Below, in pieces: positions 1 through 10,531 of a stretch of 64,000 nt of DNA. Below the pieces are notes generated by a model. It did not search any database. It was given only the letters and a program-made list of their open reading frames with translations, and had not been told where the DNA came from. Position 1 is the first letter of the stretch; each line of letters begins with the position of its first letter. This stretch comes from Flavobacterium ginsengisoli (GTDB lineage Bacteria; Bacteroidota; Bacteroidia; Flavobacteriales; Flavobacteriaceae): contig NZ_CP121110.1 in assembly GCF_029625315.1 (NCBI RefSeq), positions 2,489,001 through 2,553,000 of the forward strand, written 5' to 3'. Both the position numbers and the translations under genes were made by a program.

Positions 1-25
1 TCATTTTAATCTGTGGCAAAAAATA

Positions 26-57
26 AAACCCGATAAGTTTTAAAACTTATCGGGTTT
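26..57. terminator. Intrinsic terminator after alaS
   Basis: A perfect 32-base palindrome with arms AAACCCGATAAGTTTT and AAAACTTATCGGGTTT lies just past the alaS stop. The A and T flanks let it terminate transcription in both directions. Confidence 0.8.
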
Positions 58-101
58 ACTTTTTAAAAACTTAGCCTCTTAGAAGCTTAGTATCTTAGAA
101 T

Positions 102-2742
102 CTACTTAACAAAATCTACAGCTTTATTAAGCGCTTCAGCAATTCCGTCAACATTTTTACCTCCTGCTGTTGCAAAGAAAGGCTGGCCTCCGCCACCACC
201 TTGGATGTATTTCCCTAATTCGCGAACAACCTGTCCAGCATTTAAGTTTTTGGTCGCTACAATTTCTTTAGAAATATAGCATGTTAACATTGGTTTTCCT
301 TCGTTCGCTGTAGCCAAAACAATAAATAAATTGTTATACGAACCACCTAACTCGTAAGCTAAATCTTTTGCTCCTTCTGGATTTAAATCTACCTGTTTTG
401 CTAAAAATTGAACCCCGTTGATTTCTTGTAATTCTTTAGCTAAATCAGCTTTCATATTTTTAGCTTTATCTTTCAATAGAGCTTCTAATTGTTTTTTCAA
501 TTGAGCATTTTCGTCTTGCAATGCCTGAATCGCTTTTACAGGATCTGGAGCATTTTTAAGCACTTCTTTAATTTCTCCAAAAGAAATTGCTTGAGACTCA
601 AAATACTCTTTTGCAGACTTCACTTGTAATTGCTTCAATTCTTCTAATTCCTGCTGCAACAGCTCCTTCAGAAATAATTTTAAAGTGCCAGATGTCAGAT
701 GTGTTAGCAACGTGCGTTCCTCCACATAATTCAACAGAATCTCCGAATTTAATTGTACGAACTAAATCTCCATACTTCTCACCAAATAATGCAATTGCAC
801 CATCTTCAAGGGCTTGATCTTTTGGAATCGCTCTTTTTTCGATTAATGGCAAACTCTCACGAATCCTTGCATTTACAAAGTTTTCAACTTCTAATAATTC
901 TTCATCTGTAACTTTAGCAAAATGAGAAAAGTCAAAACGTAATGAAGCATTTCTTACCATCGAACCTTTTTGCTCTATATGAGTTCCTAAAATCTTACGT
1001 AAACCTTGGTGTAACAAGTGCGTAGCCGAGTGATTTGAAGAAGTTTTAGCTCTTTGAATTGCATCAACAACAGCATTAAAAGTTCCTGTAAGGTTCTCTG
1101 GCAATGATTTCGCCAAATGTACCGTTTGGTTGTTTTCTTTTTTAGTGTCAATGATATAAATAATATCTCCGTTTTGCGCTTCTAAATATCCTTTATCTCC
1201 AGTTTGTCCTCCGCTTTCTCCGTAAAATGGAGTTGCATTAAAAACCAATTGGAAAATTTCTCCATCTTTTGCACTCTCAACTCTACGATATTTTGTAATC
1301 TTAACTTGCTGCGCTAATCTATCATAACCAACAAATTCCTGAACATCATCTTCAATAATTACATGCCAATCTCCAGCTGTTACTTTAGAAGCTGCACGAG
1401 ATCTTTCTTTCTGTAATTGCAATTGTTCTTTAAATCCTTCCTCGTCCAATTTCAATCCTTTTTCTGAAAGAATCAAAGCCGTTAAATCGATTGGAAAACC
1501 ATATGTATCATACAATTCGAAAGCTTTTTTACCATCGATTGTATCACCAGTATTATTTAAAATTACAGCATCTAAAAGAATCAATCCTTGATCTAATGTT
1601 TTTAGGAAAGAGTTTTCTTCTTCACGAATTACATTCGAACAAAGTGCTTTTTGCGTTCTGATTTCTGGGAAAGAATCTCCCATTTGCTCGCTTAAAGTCT
1701 CAACCAATTTATAAATAAATGGCTCTTTAGTACCTAAGAAAGTAAATCCGTAACGAATAGCACGACGTAAAATTCTACGAATAACATATCCTGCCCCCGT
1801 GTTAGATGGCAACTGACCGTCAGCAATAGCAAAAGCTACCGCGCGAACGTGATCTGCTACTACGCGAATAGCAATATTCATTTTATTTTGTTCTTCACTA
1901 ATGCCTATTACATCATTAGTTGTATATTTTGCACCTGTAATCGTTTCGATTTCTCTAATCAAAGGCATAAAAACATCAGTATCATAGTTTGATGTTTTTC
2001 CTTGTAAAGCCATACACAAACGCTCAAATCCCATTCCGGTATCTACGTGTTGTGCTGGAAGTTTTTCTAGAGAACCATCTGCTTTACGGTTGAATTCCAT
2101 GAATACGTTATTCCAGATTTCAACAACCTGAGCGTTATCTCCATTAACTTCTCCTTTTCCTGGTTTTAGCGCTTTTTCTTCTTCAGAACGTAAATCAACA
2201 TGAATTTCAGAACAAGGTCCACAAGGCCCCTGATCTCCCATTTCCCAGAAATTATCTTTTTTATTTCCTAAAACAATTCGATCTTCATCAATTAAAGTTT
2301 TCCAGATATCCCAAGCTTCTTGGTCAAAAGGAACATTATCTTCCTTACTTCCTTCAAAAACAGAAACGTAAAGATTTTCTTTTGGAATCTTATAAACCTC
2401 AGTCAATAATTCCCAAGCCCAGTTGATCGCTTCTTTTTTGAAGTAATCACCAAAAGACCAGTTTCCTAACATTTCAAACATTGTGTGGTGGTAAGTATCG
2501 ATACCAACCTCCTCAAGGTCATTATGTTTTCCTGAAACACGAAGACATTTTTGTGTATCGGCTATTCTTGGACTTTTTGGAGTTCCGTTCCCTAAGAAAA
2601 ATTCTTTAAACTGGGCCATTCCCGAGTTATTGAACATTAAGGTTGGGTCGTCTTTAAGAACAATAGGAGCTGATGGAACAATAGTATGTCCTTTACTCTC
2701 AAAAAAATCTAAAAATTGTTTACGTACGTCTTGTGATTTCAT
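102..2742 (-). CDS. alaS: Alanine--tRNA ligase, split by a +1 frameshift in this sequence
   Basis: Charges tRNA-Ala with alanine in the cytoplasm. The N-terminus ([18 protein letters not shown]) and the class II core are typical, including [17 protein letters not shown] and [13 protein letters not shown]. The editing-domain zinc ligands are visible as HSATHLLH and CGGTH. The C-terminal part (from about residue 705) carries the coiled coil and DHHA1-like domain with [14 protein letters not shown]. The two halves are in different frames and overlap at 598-734. Removing the A at 617 (coding strand GAAGTCTGC to GAAGCTGC) rejoins them as SEAAKEYFE and gives about 879 residues, the normal family length. 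The gene is essential, so the break is most likely a sequence error. Confidence 0.95.
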
Positions 2743-3022
2743 ATTTTAATTAGAAAATGTGTCTGTTTAATGTGTCAATTTGATAACGTGCTGATTACGT
2801 TTTATTTTCAATCAATAATGCGTTAATTTTTAAAAACGAAAAGTAAAAACTTACGTTTTACAACAATAAAATTGCTAATTTGCGCATTATATAATTTAAG
2901 TAATTCTCCCCAAATTATCAAATTATTTTGTTCTTGTAAAAAAGCCCAAACAACTGAAACATTTTGTCAAATTGTTCGTCTAAGTTATTTTACAAGTCTG
3001 CAAAAATAGCGTATTTTAAAAT

Positions 3023-4000
3023 ATGGCGAAAGTAAAATATTATTACGACTCAGAAAATCTGGCTTATACGAAAATAAAAACCAGAAAAAGAATAAAAATT
3101 GGTTACGCATTACTGTTTTTATTGGCATCAGCACTATTTGGATTTTTAGTTTTTGTACTTCTAATTAATACTCCTTATTTCGAAACCCCAAAAGATCGTT
3201 TACAAGCCCGAGAAATCGAAAATTTAAAACTGCAATATGCTATTTTGAATAAAAAATTGGATGAAATTGATGAAGCCGCAGATGCATTAGAAGAACGTGA
3301 CAATAATATTTACCGCGTCTATTTTAATAAAGCTGAAATTCCAGATTCTATAAGAAAAGCTGGTTTTAAAAATTCTGATCGATATAAAATTCTTGAAGGA
3401 TATAATAATTCGCAATTGGTTTTAAATACCACCAAAAGAATTGATAAACTTTCAAAGCAATTAGCAATTCAGTCCAAATCTTTAGATGAAATTTTAAAAT
3501 TAGCTGGAGCTAAAGAAAATTTATTATTGGCAATTCCTGCCATTCAGCCAGTACGAAATGAAAATTTAAAACGTGTCGCGTCAGGTTTTGGATACCGTAT
3601 TGATCCTTTCACGAAAGTCAGAAAAATGCATAACGGAATGGATTTCACGGCCAATACAGGAGCTCCAATATACGCAACAGGAGACGGAGTCGTTGACAGA
3701 GCTGACAATACTGCTTCTGGATACGGAAATCATATTGTGATCAGGCATGGTTTTGGATATGAAAGTTTGTATGCGCATTTAAGCAAATACAACTGTCATC
3801 CTGGACAGCGAGTAAAACGCGGCGATGTTATTGGTTACGTTGGAAGCACAGGAAGATCTGAAGGCCCGCATTGTCATTACGAAGTGCATAAAGACGGAAA
3901 AGTAGTTAATCCGTTGAATTTTTATTACGGAAATATTTCAGCTGTAGAATATGTGGCAATTTCACAAATGGCAAACCAAGAAAACCAATCATTAGATTAA
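3023..4000 (+). CDS. M23 family metallopeptidase, membrane-anchored
   Basis: Putative peptidoglycan endopeptidase or an inactive activator of one. It has a short cytoplasmic N-terminus, one membrane segment (about residues 25-50, rich in L/F/V) and a coiled-coil stretch (about 60-170). A C-terminal LytM/M23 domain (about 185-300) follows. Zinc-binding residues are visible in HNGMDFTA (H and D) and GPHCHYEVH (HxH). It is divergent from alaS across a 280-base AT-rich gap. It sits just upstream of a MerR gene on the same strand, an arrangement often seen in flavobacteria. Family assignment is firm. The cleaved bond is not deducible. Confidence 0.9.
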   Translation: MAKVKYYYDSENLAYTKIKTRKRIKIGYALLFLLASALFGFLVFVLLINTPYFETPKDRLQAREIENLKLQYAILNKKLDEIDEAADALEERDNNIYRVYFNKAEIPDSIRKAGFKNSDRYKILEGYNNSQLVLNTTKRIDKLSKQLAIQSKSLDEILKLAGAKENLLLAIPAIQPVRNENLKRVASGFGYRIDPFTKVRKMHNGMDFTANTGAPIYATGDGVVDRADNTASGYGNHIVIRHGFGYESLYAHLSKYNCHPGQRVKRGDVIGYVGSTGRSEGPHCHYEVHKDGKVVNPLNFYYGNISAVEYVAISQMANQENQSLD

Positions 4001-4047
4001 TAGTACAAAAAATACTATTTTTGATGTAAAATAGAAAAAAACAAACC

Positions 4048-4380
4048 ATGCATATTGAACTTTCTAAAGACAAAAGATATTACAGTATTGGCGAAGTAGC
4101 CAAAGCTTTTAATGTCAATGCTTCTTTGATACGATTTTGGGACAGCGAATTTGACATTCTAAAACCTAAAAAAAATGCCAAAGGAAACAGAATGTTCACA
4201 CCAGAAGATATTACCAACCTTCAATTGATTTATCACTTAGTAAAAGAAAGAGGATTTACTTTAGAAGGTGCCAAAACACACTTAAAAGAAGGTCAGAAGA
4301 AAACGTTAGATAAATTCGAAATAATACGTAAATTAGAATTGATAAAAACGCAACTGAACGACATCAAAAACGAATTGTAA
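4048..4380 (+). CDS. MerR family transcriptional regulator
   Basis: A 110-residue DNA-binding protein. The N-terminal MerR helix-turn-helix is clear: YYSIGEVAKAFNVNASLIRFW, then EFDILKPKKNAKGNRMFTPED, then LIYHLVKERGFTLEGAK. There is only a short C-terminal helix and no recognisable effector domain or cysteine cluster, so the signal it senses is unknown. It lies 47 bases after the M23 peptidase and 34 bases before lemA, so it may be cotranscribed with both. Confidence 0.88.
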   Translation: MHIELSKDKRYYSIGEVAKAFNVNASLIRFWDSEFDILKPKKNAKGNRMFTPEDITNLQLIYHLVKERGFTLEGAKTHLKEGQKKTLDKFEIIRKLELIKTQLNDIKNEL

Positions 4381-4414
4381 TTAAAAATTGAAATAAACTT
4401 AAATCAAAACAAAT

Positions 4415-5000
4415 ATGAAAAAGTGGTTGATCCCTGTTGGAATTATTGTAGCTTTTATTGCTATTATCGCATTTTGGTCGATTGGAATTAAAAATACTGC
4501 TTTACAAAAAAGTCAAGCTGTTAACAAAGAGTGGGGAAATGTTCAAACCGCTTACCAAAGACGTAATGATCTTATCGGAAATTTAGTAAATACTGTTAAA
4601 GGTGCTTGCAGACTTTGAAAAAGGAACTTTAACTGCTGTAATCGAAGCTCGTGCAAAAGCTACATCTGTAACAATTGATCCAAGCAACGTAACTCCAGAA
4701 CAATTGGCACAATTTAACCAAGCGCAAAGCGGTGTATCTTCTTCTTTATCAAGATTATTAGTTTCTGTTGAGCAATATCCAACATTAAAAGCAAACGAAA
4801 ACTTCTTAAAATTACAAGACGAATTGGCTAGCACTGAAAATCAGATTTTAACAGCTAGAACTCGTTTCAATGAATCTGTACAAGATTACAACGGTTACGT
4901 TTTAAAGATTCCAAACAACTGGTTCTTGAGCGAATACAAAGAGAAACCATACTTTGAAGCTTCTACTGGAGCAGACAAACCTGTTGAAGTAAAATTCTAA
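4415..5000 (+). CDS. lemA: LemA family protein, split by a +1 frameshift
   Basis: LemA proteins have one N-terminal membrane helix and a cytosolic or periplasmic helical bundle of uncertain function. The N-terminus (KKWLIPVGIIVAFIAIIAFW) is the helix. It is followed by the family hallmark NKEWGNVQTAYQRRNDLIGNLVNTVKG. The reading frame breaks at 4606-4607, where GGTGCTTGCAGAC should read GGTGCTGCAGAC. This restores KGAADFEKGTLTAVIEARAKA and a 194-residue protein ending in VEVKF. It is followed at once by two TPM-domain genes, the usual LemA-TPM cluster. Confidence 0.93.
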
Positions 5001-5026
5001 AAAAATTAAACTCTAAAATCATTTTT

Positions 5027-5464
5027 ATGTCAAAAGTAGAAGATTTTTTAACCAAAGAAGAAGAGCAGGAAATTGTTGAAGCTATTCGTATGGCCGAAAA
5101 TAATACTTCTGGCGAAATTAGAGTTCATATAGAAAAAACAACTTCTAAAGCTCATTACGATAGAGCTTTAGAAGTTTTTCATCAATTAAGAATGAATGAA
5201 ACTAAATTGCAGAATGGCGTTCTACTCTATTTTGCAGTTGAAGATAAAAACTTTGTTATCTGTGGAGATAAAGGAATTAATGATGTAGTCGCAAATGATT
5301 TTTGGGATTGTACCAAAGATGTTATGACTAATCATTTTAAATCTGGCAATTTTAAACAAGGAATTGTTGATGGCATTTTGAATGCTGGAGAACAGCTTAA
5401 AAAATATTTCCCTTCTCAAGAAGACGATACAAACGAATTATCTAACGAAATCTCAAAAGGATAA
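5027..5464 (+). CDS. TPM domain-containing protein, cytoplasmic form
   Basis: A 145-residue protein of the TPM (TLP18.3/Psb32/MOLO-1) superfamily without a signal peptide. The opening EEEQEIVEAIRMAENNTSGEIRVHIE is the standard start of this fold. ILNAGEQLKKYFP marks its last helix. The gene starts 26 bases after lemA and ends 3 bases before the next TPM gene, so the three are probably one operon. The family is linked to phosphatase-like or stress roles in plants and bacteria. No specific activity can be claimed here. Confidence 0.85.
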   Translation: MSKVEDFLTKEEEQEIVEAIRMAENNTSGEIRVHIEKTTSKAHYDRALEVFHQLRMNETKLQNGVLLYFAVEDKNFVICGDKGINDVVANDFWDCTKDVMTNHFKSGNFKQGIVDGILNAGEQLKKYFPSQEDDTNELSNEISKG

Positions 5465-5467
5465 ATA

Positions 5468-6298
5468 ATGAAAAATTCCCAAATTAAAATCTCAAATTCT
5501 AATAGAATTTTTCAGATTACTCTTTTGTTTATCACATTATTTATCAGCAATGCTATTTTTGCTCAATTTGATATTCCCAAAAAGCCTGATTTCCAAACTT
5601 CTGTTTACGATTATGCAAATGTTTTAAGCGCTTCTGAAAAAACACAATTAGAAGAAAAATTAGTTCGTTACTCCGATTCTACCTCTACTCAAATTGTTGT
5701 TATTACTATCGAAAGCCTAAAAGGTGAAGATATTGGCATTCTTACTCCTAAATGGGCTCAAGAATGGGGAATCGGACAAGCTAAAGAAGATAATGGGGTT
5801 TTAATTTTATTGGCTAAAGCCGAAAGAAGAATCTGGATTTCTCCTGGTTATGGACTTGAAGACCGACTTACGGCCGGTATTGGTGGAGAAATCACAAGAA
5901 ATATTATCATTCCAGAATTTAAAAAAGGAAGTTATTACAACGGTCTTGACAAAGGAGCCGATGCGCTTTTTGATGTTTTTAAAGGAAAATACAAAGGCGA
6001 ACGCAAACAGAACAAAGGACAAGACTTTCCTTTTCTGCCTTTTATCGTAATTGTTGTTATTGTTTTAATTCTGCTTTCTCGAAATAAAAGAGGTGGTGGC
6101 GGAAATTCAGGCAACAACGGTGGCGGTGGCCCTAGTTTACTTGATGCTATTATTCTAAGTAATCTTGGACGAAGCGGAGGTGGATTTGGAGGATTCGGAG
6201 CCGGATCATCCGGCGGCGGTTTTGGCGGCGGCGGTGGCTTCGGTGGAGGCTTTGGAGGCGGAGGATTTTCTGGAGGTGGTTCTGGAGGAAGCTGGTAA
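5468..6298 (+). CDS. TPM domain protein with signal peptide and Gly-rich tail (YgcG type)
   Basis: The N-terminal signal peptide ends near NAIFAQFDIP. A TPM domain follows (about residues 40-165: VYDYANVLSASEKTQLEEKL, VVITIESLKGEDIG, GVLILLAKAERRIWI). Then come a membrane helix (about 190-205, FLPFIVIVVIVLILL) and a Gly/Ser-rich C-terminal tail (about 210-276). The domain is therefore extracytoplasmic and anchored by its C-terminal helix. Translation is probably coupled to the upstream TPM gene (3-base gap). The glycine-rich tail creates a long proline-rich open frame on the other strand, which I do not regard as a gene. Confidence 0.9.
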   Translation: MKNSQIKISNSNRIFQITLLFITLFISNAIFAQFDIPKKPDFQTSVYDYANVLSASEKTQLEEKLVRYSDSTSTQIVVITIESLKGEDIGILTPKWAQEWGIGQAKEDNGVLILLAKAERRIWISPGYGLEDRLTAGIGGEITRNIIIPEFKKGSYYNGLDKGADALFDVFKGKYKGERKQNKGQDFPFLPFIVIVVIVLILLSRNKRGGGGNSGNNGGGGPSLLDAIILSNLGRSGGGFGGFGAGSSGGGFGGGGGFGGGFGGGGFSGGGSGGSW

Positions 6299-6391
6299 TT
6301 TATTCTGGTTCTAATTTTCATTGTTTGAGGTTTCAGGTTTAGGTTTCAATCTTAAAAAATCATACATTTACATTTTACAATTAATTAATAG

Positions 6392-6805
6392 ATGTTATCA
6401 CATAAAGCAAAATACGCCCTTAAGGCCTTACTTTATTTAGCAGAACAAGACGAAAATCACATTTCTAGAACTGTAGAAATTGCTGATGGAGCGAATATTC
6501 CTAAAAAGTTCCTAGAACAGATTTTACTGGATCTAAAACGAGGTCGTTTTGTAAGCAGTAAGCAAGGAAAATTTGGTGGATATTATCTGATAAAATCTAA
6601 AAACGACATTACTTTGGCAGAAATTCACCGATTATTTGACGGTGCAATTGCACTTTTGCCATGTGCTTCTTTAAATTTTTACGAACCTTGTTCTGATTGT
6701 AAAACCGAGTCTGAATGCAGTCTGCGTCACGGTCTAATGCTTATTAGAGACAAAACTTTGAAGGCCATGGAAGGCATTACAATCGCTTCTCTTGTAAAAA
6801 AATAA
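6392..6805 (+). CDS. Rrf2 family transcriptional regulator
   Basis: A 137-residue winged-helix repressor or sensor. The signature is MLSHKAKYALKALLYLAEQ, then IPKKFLEQILLDLKRGRFVSSKQGKFGGYYL. A C-terminal cysteine cluster (PCASLNFYEPCSDCKTESEC, about residues 90-110) resembles the ligand region of cluster-binding or CymR/IscR-like members. The next two genes on the same strand are a 36-residue peptide and a TonB-dependent receptor. It is the obvious candidate regulator for them. Whether it senses Fe-S clusters or sulfur status is inference. Confidence 0.88.
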   Translation: MLSHKAKYALKALLYLAEQDENHISRTVEIADGANIPKKFLEQILLDLKRGRFVSSKQGKFGGYYLIKSKNDITLAEIHRLFDGAIALLPCASLNFYEPCSDCKTESECSLRHGLMLIRDKTLKAMEGITIASLVKK

Positions 6806-6822
6806 AAAAATATTTTCTAAAG

Positions 6823-6917
6823 TCTAGTAAATCGATAGAATTAATTATATATTTGCCAAAAATAATTAACTAATCATTTACAAAATTTTAACTCATGAAA
6901 GTACATTCTAGTAAATC
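6823..6917. promoter_or_regulatory. 11-bp direct repeat and promoter-like box before the leader peptide
   Basis: TCTAGTAAATC occurs at 6823-6833 and again at 6907-6917, the second copy inside codons 5-8 of the leader ORF. A -7-like box TATATTTG (TAnnTTTG) is at 6848-6855, without a convincing -33 element. The repeats could be binding sites for the neighbouring Rrf2 protein. This rests on repetition and position only. Confidence 0.35.
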
Positions 6918-7005
6918 AGGTGGACAAAATCTTTTGCAAAAAAACTATAATTATAAATTCACAACTGTGAATACTGGTTCATTTATGATGTGTATGTGTT
7001 GGTAA
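6895..7005 (+). CDS. Putative 36-residue leader peptide ending in MMCMCW
   Basis: A short reading frame lies between the Rrf2 gene and the TonB receptor: ATG at 6895, stop TAA at 7003-7005. It begins MKVHSSKSGGQNLLQKNYNY and ends TGSFMMCMCW. The last six codons are Met-Met-Cys-Met-Cys-Trp, three rare-residue types in a row at the stop. A cis-acting, translation-sensing leader for sulfur amino acids is a reasonable idea. However, no GC-rich terminator hairpin is visible in 7006-7053, so classical attenuation is not evident. It could also be a real small secreted or membrane-associated peptide. I do not recognise a family. Confidence 0.5.
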   Translation: MKVHSSKSGGQNLLQKNYNYKFTTVNTGSFMMCMCW

Positions 7006-7053
7006 AAAAAATTTAATTTTAAATTCTACTAATCACATATACTTAATATAAAA

Positions 7054-9616
7054 ATGAAAACATCTATAAAAAATATACTTACAATACTTGCAGTTTTAAC
7101 GTTCTCAATCTCATTCGCACAAAAAATAGACGGGGTTGTAACAACAGATCAAAATATTCCTTTAGAAGCAGCGAACGTGGTTATTAAAGGAACAACTTTT
7201 AGTGCAATTACAGACTCTGAAGGAAGATTTTCGATAGAATCACAAGGAAAATTACCGCTTACCCTTTTGGTTCAATACATTGGCTACAACACTGCCGAAC
7301 TTGAAATCACGGCTATTCCAGCTTCACCTCTATTGGTTACTTTACGTGAAGAAAACAAACTTGTAGAAGTTGTAGTTTCTTCAAGAAGAAGAATAGAAAA
7401 AGTACAAGATGTGCCAATTGCTGTTTCGGTAGTTACAGGAAAACAAGCGGAAGCGGCTGGAGCATTTAACGTAAACCGTATTAAAGAATTGGTTCCTTCT
7501 GTTCAGTTGTATTCTTCTAACCCAAGAAATACAGGAATCAATATTAGAAGCTTAGGTTCTCCTTTCGGATTAACAAATGACGGTATCGATCCTGGAGTTG
7601 GTTTTTACGTTGATGGTGTTTATTATGCACGTCCAGCAGCGACTACTTTAGATTTTATTGACGTAGAACAAATCGAGGTTTTACGTGGTCCACAAGGTTC
7701 TTTATTCGGAAAAAATACAACTTCTGGAGCTTTTAATATCACTTCTCGTAAACCAAGTTTTACTCCTGGTGCCGATTTTGAACTTAGCTACGGAAATTAT
7801 GCCTTTCTACAAGCTAAAGCTTCTGTTACAGGAGCATTAGGAAAAAAAGTGGCAGGTCGTTTATCTTTTTCTGGAACACAACGAGATGGTTTAATCGATA
7901 ACATTGCTACAGGAAGACCTACAAATACTTTAAACAATCAAGGTTTTAGAGGACAATTATTATGGACTCCTACTGAAAATACAAACGTTACTTTTGCAGG
8001 TGACCTTACCACACAGCGTCCTGACGGATATGCGCAGGTTGTTGCTGGTGTTGCCCCTACTAAAAGGGCCGCATACCGTCAGTTTGATGCTATTATCGCC
8101 GATTTAAATTATCAATTGCCAAGTTTAAATGCTTTTGATCGTAAAATTGATCATGATACTCCTTGGCGTTCTGGACAAGATTTAGGAGGAGTTTCATTAA
8201 ATGTCGATACAAAAATTGGAGGTGGAACACTTACTTCTACAACAGCATGGCGCTTCTGGAATTGGGATCCATCAAATGATAGAGATTTTACAGGATTACA
8301 GGTTTTAGCTAAATCTCAAAACCCAACAAGACAAACACAAATTACACAAGAGGTTCGTTATGCTGGACAAATAACTTCAAAAATAAGCGGTGTTGGTGGA
8401 GTATTCTTTATTGATCAAACTTCTCAAACAGATGGTACAGAAGAATCTGGAAATGCACAATGGAGATTCTCTCAAAGCTCAACTAGCCCACTATGGAAAA
8501 CACCAGGTCTTTTTGAAGGTTACGGTATCCATACTGATGCAAGAATTAGAGCTTCGAGCGCAGCAGTATTTGGTCAGCTTGATTGGTCAGTTACAGAAAG
8601 ATTCCACATTTTACCAGGTTTGAGATATAATTTTGATAAAAAAGACGCAAGTTATTCTCGTAAAACTTACGGAGGTCTTCAAACAACAGATCCTGCCTTA
8701 TTGGCTTTGAAAAAATCAGTTTACTCAGATCAAGCATTTGACTCAGATACAGACAATACAGATTTTTCTGGAAACTTAACGCTTACTTACAAAGCATCAG
8801 ACAAAATCAATGCTTATGCAACATTTGCTAAAAGTTACAAACCAGTTGGAGTTAACGTAGCTGGGCTTCCAACAAACTCAGCAGGACAGCCAATGACTGA
8901 ACTTGCTGTAGTTAAACCAGAAAAAGTATATCATTACGAAGTTGGAGTAAAAACATCTCCGTTTAAGAACTCTATTTTAAACTTAACACTATTTAATACT
9001 GACATCAAAGATTTCCAAACTAACGTTCAGGCAGCCGAATTAGGTGTAAACCGCGGTTATCTTGCAAATGCTGATAAAGTACGTGTAAGAGGTGCAGAAT
9101 TGGATGCGAGCTTTGTTATCAATTCACACATAACGATAAATGGTGTCTGCTACTTATACAGATGGTAAATATGTGAAATTTACAAATGCACCGCTTCCGT
9201 TAGAAGAAACAGGACTTACTGTTGATGGAGTTCAGGTAGCTTATAAAGATGTTTCTGGAACTGATTTACCAGGTGCTTCAAGATGGGCTGGTTCTCTTGG
9301 AGGTGAGCTTTCTGATCATGCAAAATTCTTTGGTAATGCTGGAAAAATTTTCTTTGTTGCTGATAGTTACGCTCGTTCTGAATTTTCTTCAAGCCCTTCG
9401 GCTTCAAAATATTTAGTAGTTCAAGGTTATGCAATCTTTAATGCTCGTTTAGGTTTCCGTGCTTCGCAAGGTTTATCTATTCAAATTTGGGGAAGAAACC
9501 TTTTCAATAAAGATTACTATGAGCAATTATTGCCTGCAAGTGGTAACACAGGACAATATGCTGGAGTTCTTGGTGATCAGAGAACTTATGGAGTTACTTT
9601 TAAGTATTCACTGTAA
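7054..9616 (+). CDS. TonB-dependent outer-membrane receptor, split by a +1 frameshift
   Basis: Imports an unknown substrate across the outer membrane using TonB energy. The signal peptide ends at FAQ (about residue 22). A carboxypeptidase-regulatory-like domain follows (about 25-95), then the plug (about 110-235: VQDVPIAVSVVTGKQ, IEVLRGPQGSLFGKNTTSGA), then a 22-strand barrel. The barrel ends with the expected aromatic-terminated strand (RTYGVTFKYSL). The frame breaks at 9146. Deleting that T turns GGTGTCTGCTAC into GGTGCTGCTAC and restores INGAATYTDGKYVKF in an 853-residue protein. The Rrf2 gene and Cys-rich leader upstream hint at a sulfur- or iron-linked substrate, which is inference. Confidence 0.92.
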
Positions 9617-9643
9617 GCGGTCAGGTTAGTTAGTTTTAGTATT

Positions 9644-9679
9644 AAAAACGAGATGCATTTTAGAATGTGTCTCGTTTTT
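9644..9679. terminator. Intrinsic terminator after the TonB receptor
   Basis: Arms AAAAACGAGATGCATT and AATGTGTCTCGTTTTT pair with few mismatches around a TTAG loop and end in a T tract. Confidence 0.75.
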
Positions 9680-9734
9680 ATTTTCACAAAAAATTACATA
9701 AAACAGATTTTAAAATAATTAGGAATGAGATCAT

Positions 9735-10511
9735 TTGTATAAATTCGCAGACCTGAATTTATCGCAATTGAAAGGATCTTTTAAACTATTTTTCACTTTA
9801 CTCTTTATTACCCAACTAATTACAGGGCAAAATAAAAGAAATATCGACCAGCAAACTCTAACCTGGATTCGTTATTATAATATTTTTCCCTTGTCTGAAA
9901 AGTGGGCGCTTCATTCTGAGTTTGATAATAGAAGTTTTGTAAATCCTGTTCATGAAAACCTTTTTGTCATTAGATCTCAAGCTAGATATCGGGCCAATAA
10001 AATGATTGAAGTTGGAGCTGGATTTGCTTTTTTCAATGTAAATACCCAAAATCCGTATGTTGATCCTGATTATTCTGTTCCTGAATATAGAGGGCAACAA
10101 GATGTAACTCTGATTAATGATTTTGCTAAAATCACTTTTCACAACCGTTTTCAGTTAGAAGAACGCTTCATTCAAAAAGCAGATAAAACAGGATTACTGG
10201 ACGAATTTTCATATGCTTTCCGATTTAGATATCGTTTACAATCTATGTTTACCCTTTGGGAAAAAGAAGGCAGAAGCATAAAAGGAACTATTTCAGACGA
10301 AGTTCTTTTTAATTTCGGAAAAGACAATCGTAAAAATACATTTGATCAAAACCGTTTTTATGTTGCTTTGCGTTATCACTTCAATCCAAATCTTGGTGTA
10401 GAATTGGGGTATTTAAAAAACTTTCAAAGACGCGCAAGCGGTGTAGATTTCTATGATCGTGATATTTTCAGACTTACGGTTTATCATCGAATTAATCGAA
10501 AAAAGTTATGA
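9735..10511 (+). CDS. DUF2490 domain-containing outer-membrane protein
   Basis: Probably a small beta-barrel. A hydrophobic stretch (FKLFFTLLFITQLITGQN) acts as signal peptide. The DUF2490 pattern then follows: WIRYYNIFPLSEKWALHSEFDNRSF, RSQARYR, and FHNRFQLEERFI. The C-terminal strand is DIFRLTVYHRINRKKL. The only in-frame start near the signal sequence is a TTG at 9735. An ATG at 9725 is in another frame and stops after five codons, so the start is uncertain. It follows the TonB receptor but is separated from it by a terminator. Confidence 0.75.
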   Translation: MYKFADLNLSQLKGSFKLFFTLLFITQLITGQNKRNIDQQTLTWIRYYNIFPLSEKWALHSEFDNRSFVNPVHENLFVIRSQARYRANKMIEVGAGFAFFNVNTQNPYVDPDYSVPEYRGQQDVTLINDFAKITFHNRFQLEERFIQKADKTGLLDEFSYAFRFRYRLQSMFTLWEKEGRSIKGTISDEVLFNFGKDNRKNTFDQNRFYVALRYHFNPNLGVELGYLKNFQRRASGVDFYDRDIFRLTVYHRINRKKL

Positions 10512-10530
10512 GTTATGAGTTATGAGTTAT
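10505..10530. repeat. Heptamer tandem repeat at the DUF2490 stop
   Basis: GTTATGA is repeated three times, followed by GTTAT. The stop codon of the DUF2490 gene lies inside the repeat. A second 7-base tandem repeat of different sequence lies at 59672-59713. Confidence 0.7.
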
Positions 10531-10531
10531 A

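Noticed and set aside
5935..6321. Long proline-rich reading frame on the minus strand
   Set aside because: It is the mirror of the glycine-rich tail of the TPM protein. Its composition follows from the GGN codons on the other strand.
7006..7053. Attenuator hairpin or riboswitch before the TonB receptor
   Set aside because: Only a weak A/T stem is visible in 48 bases, with no GC-rich terminator or known riboswitch core.
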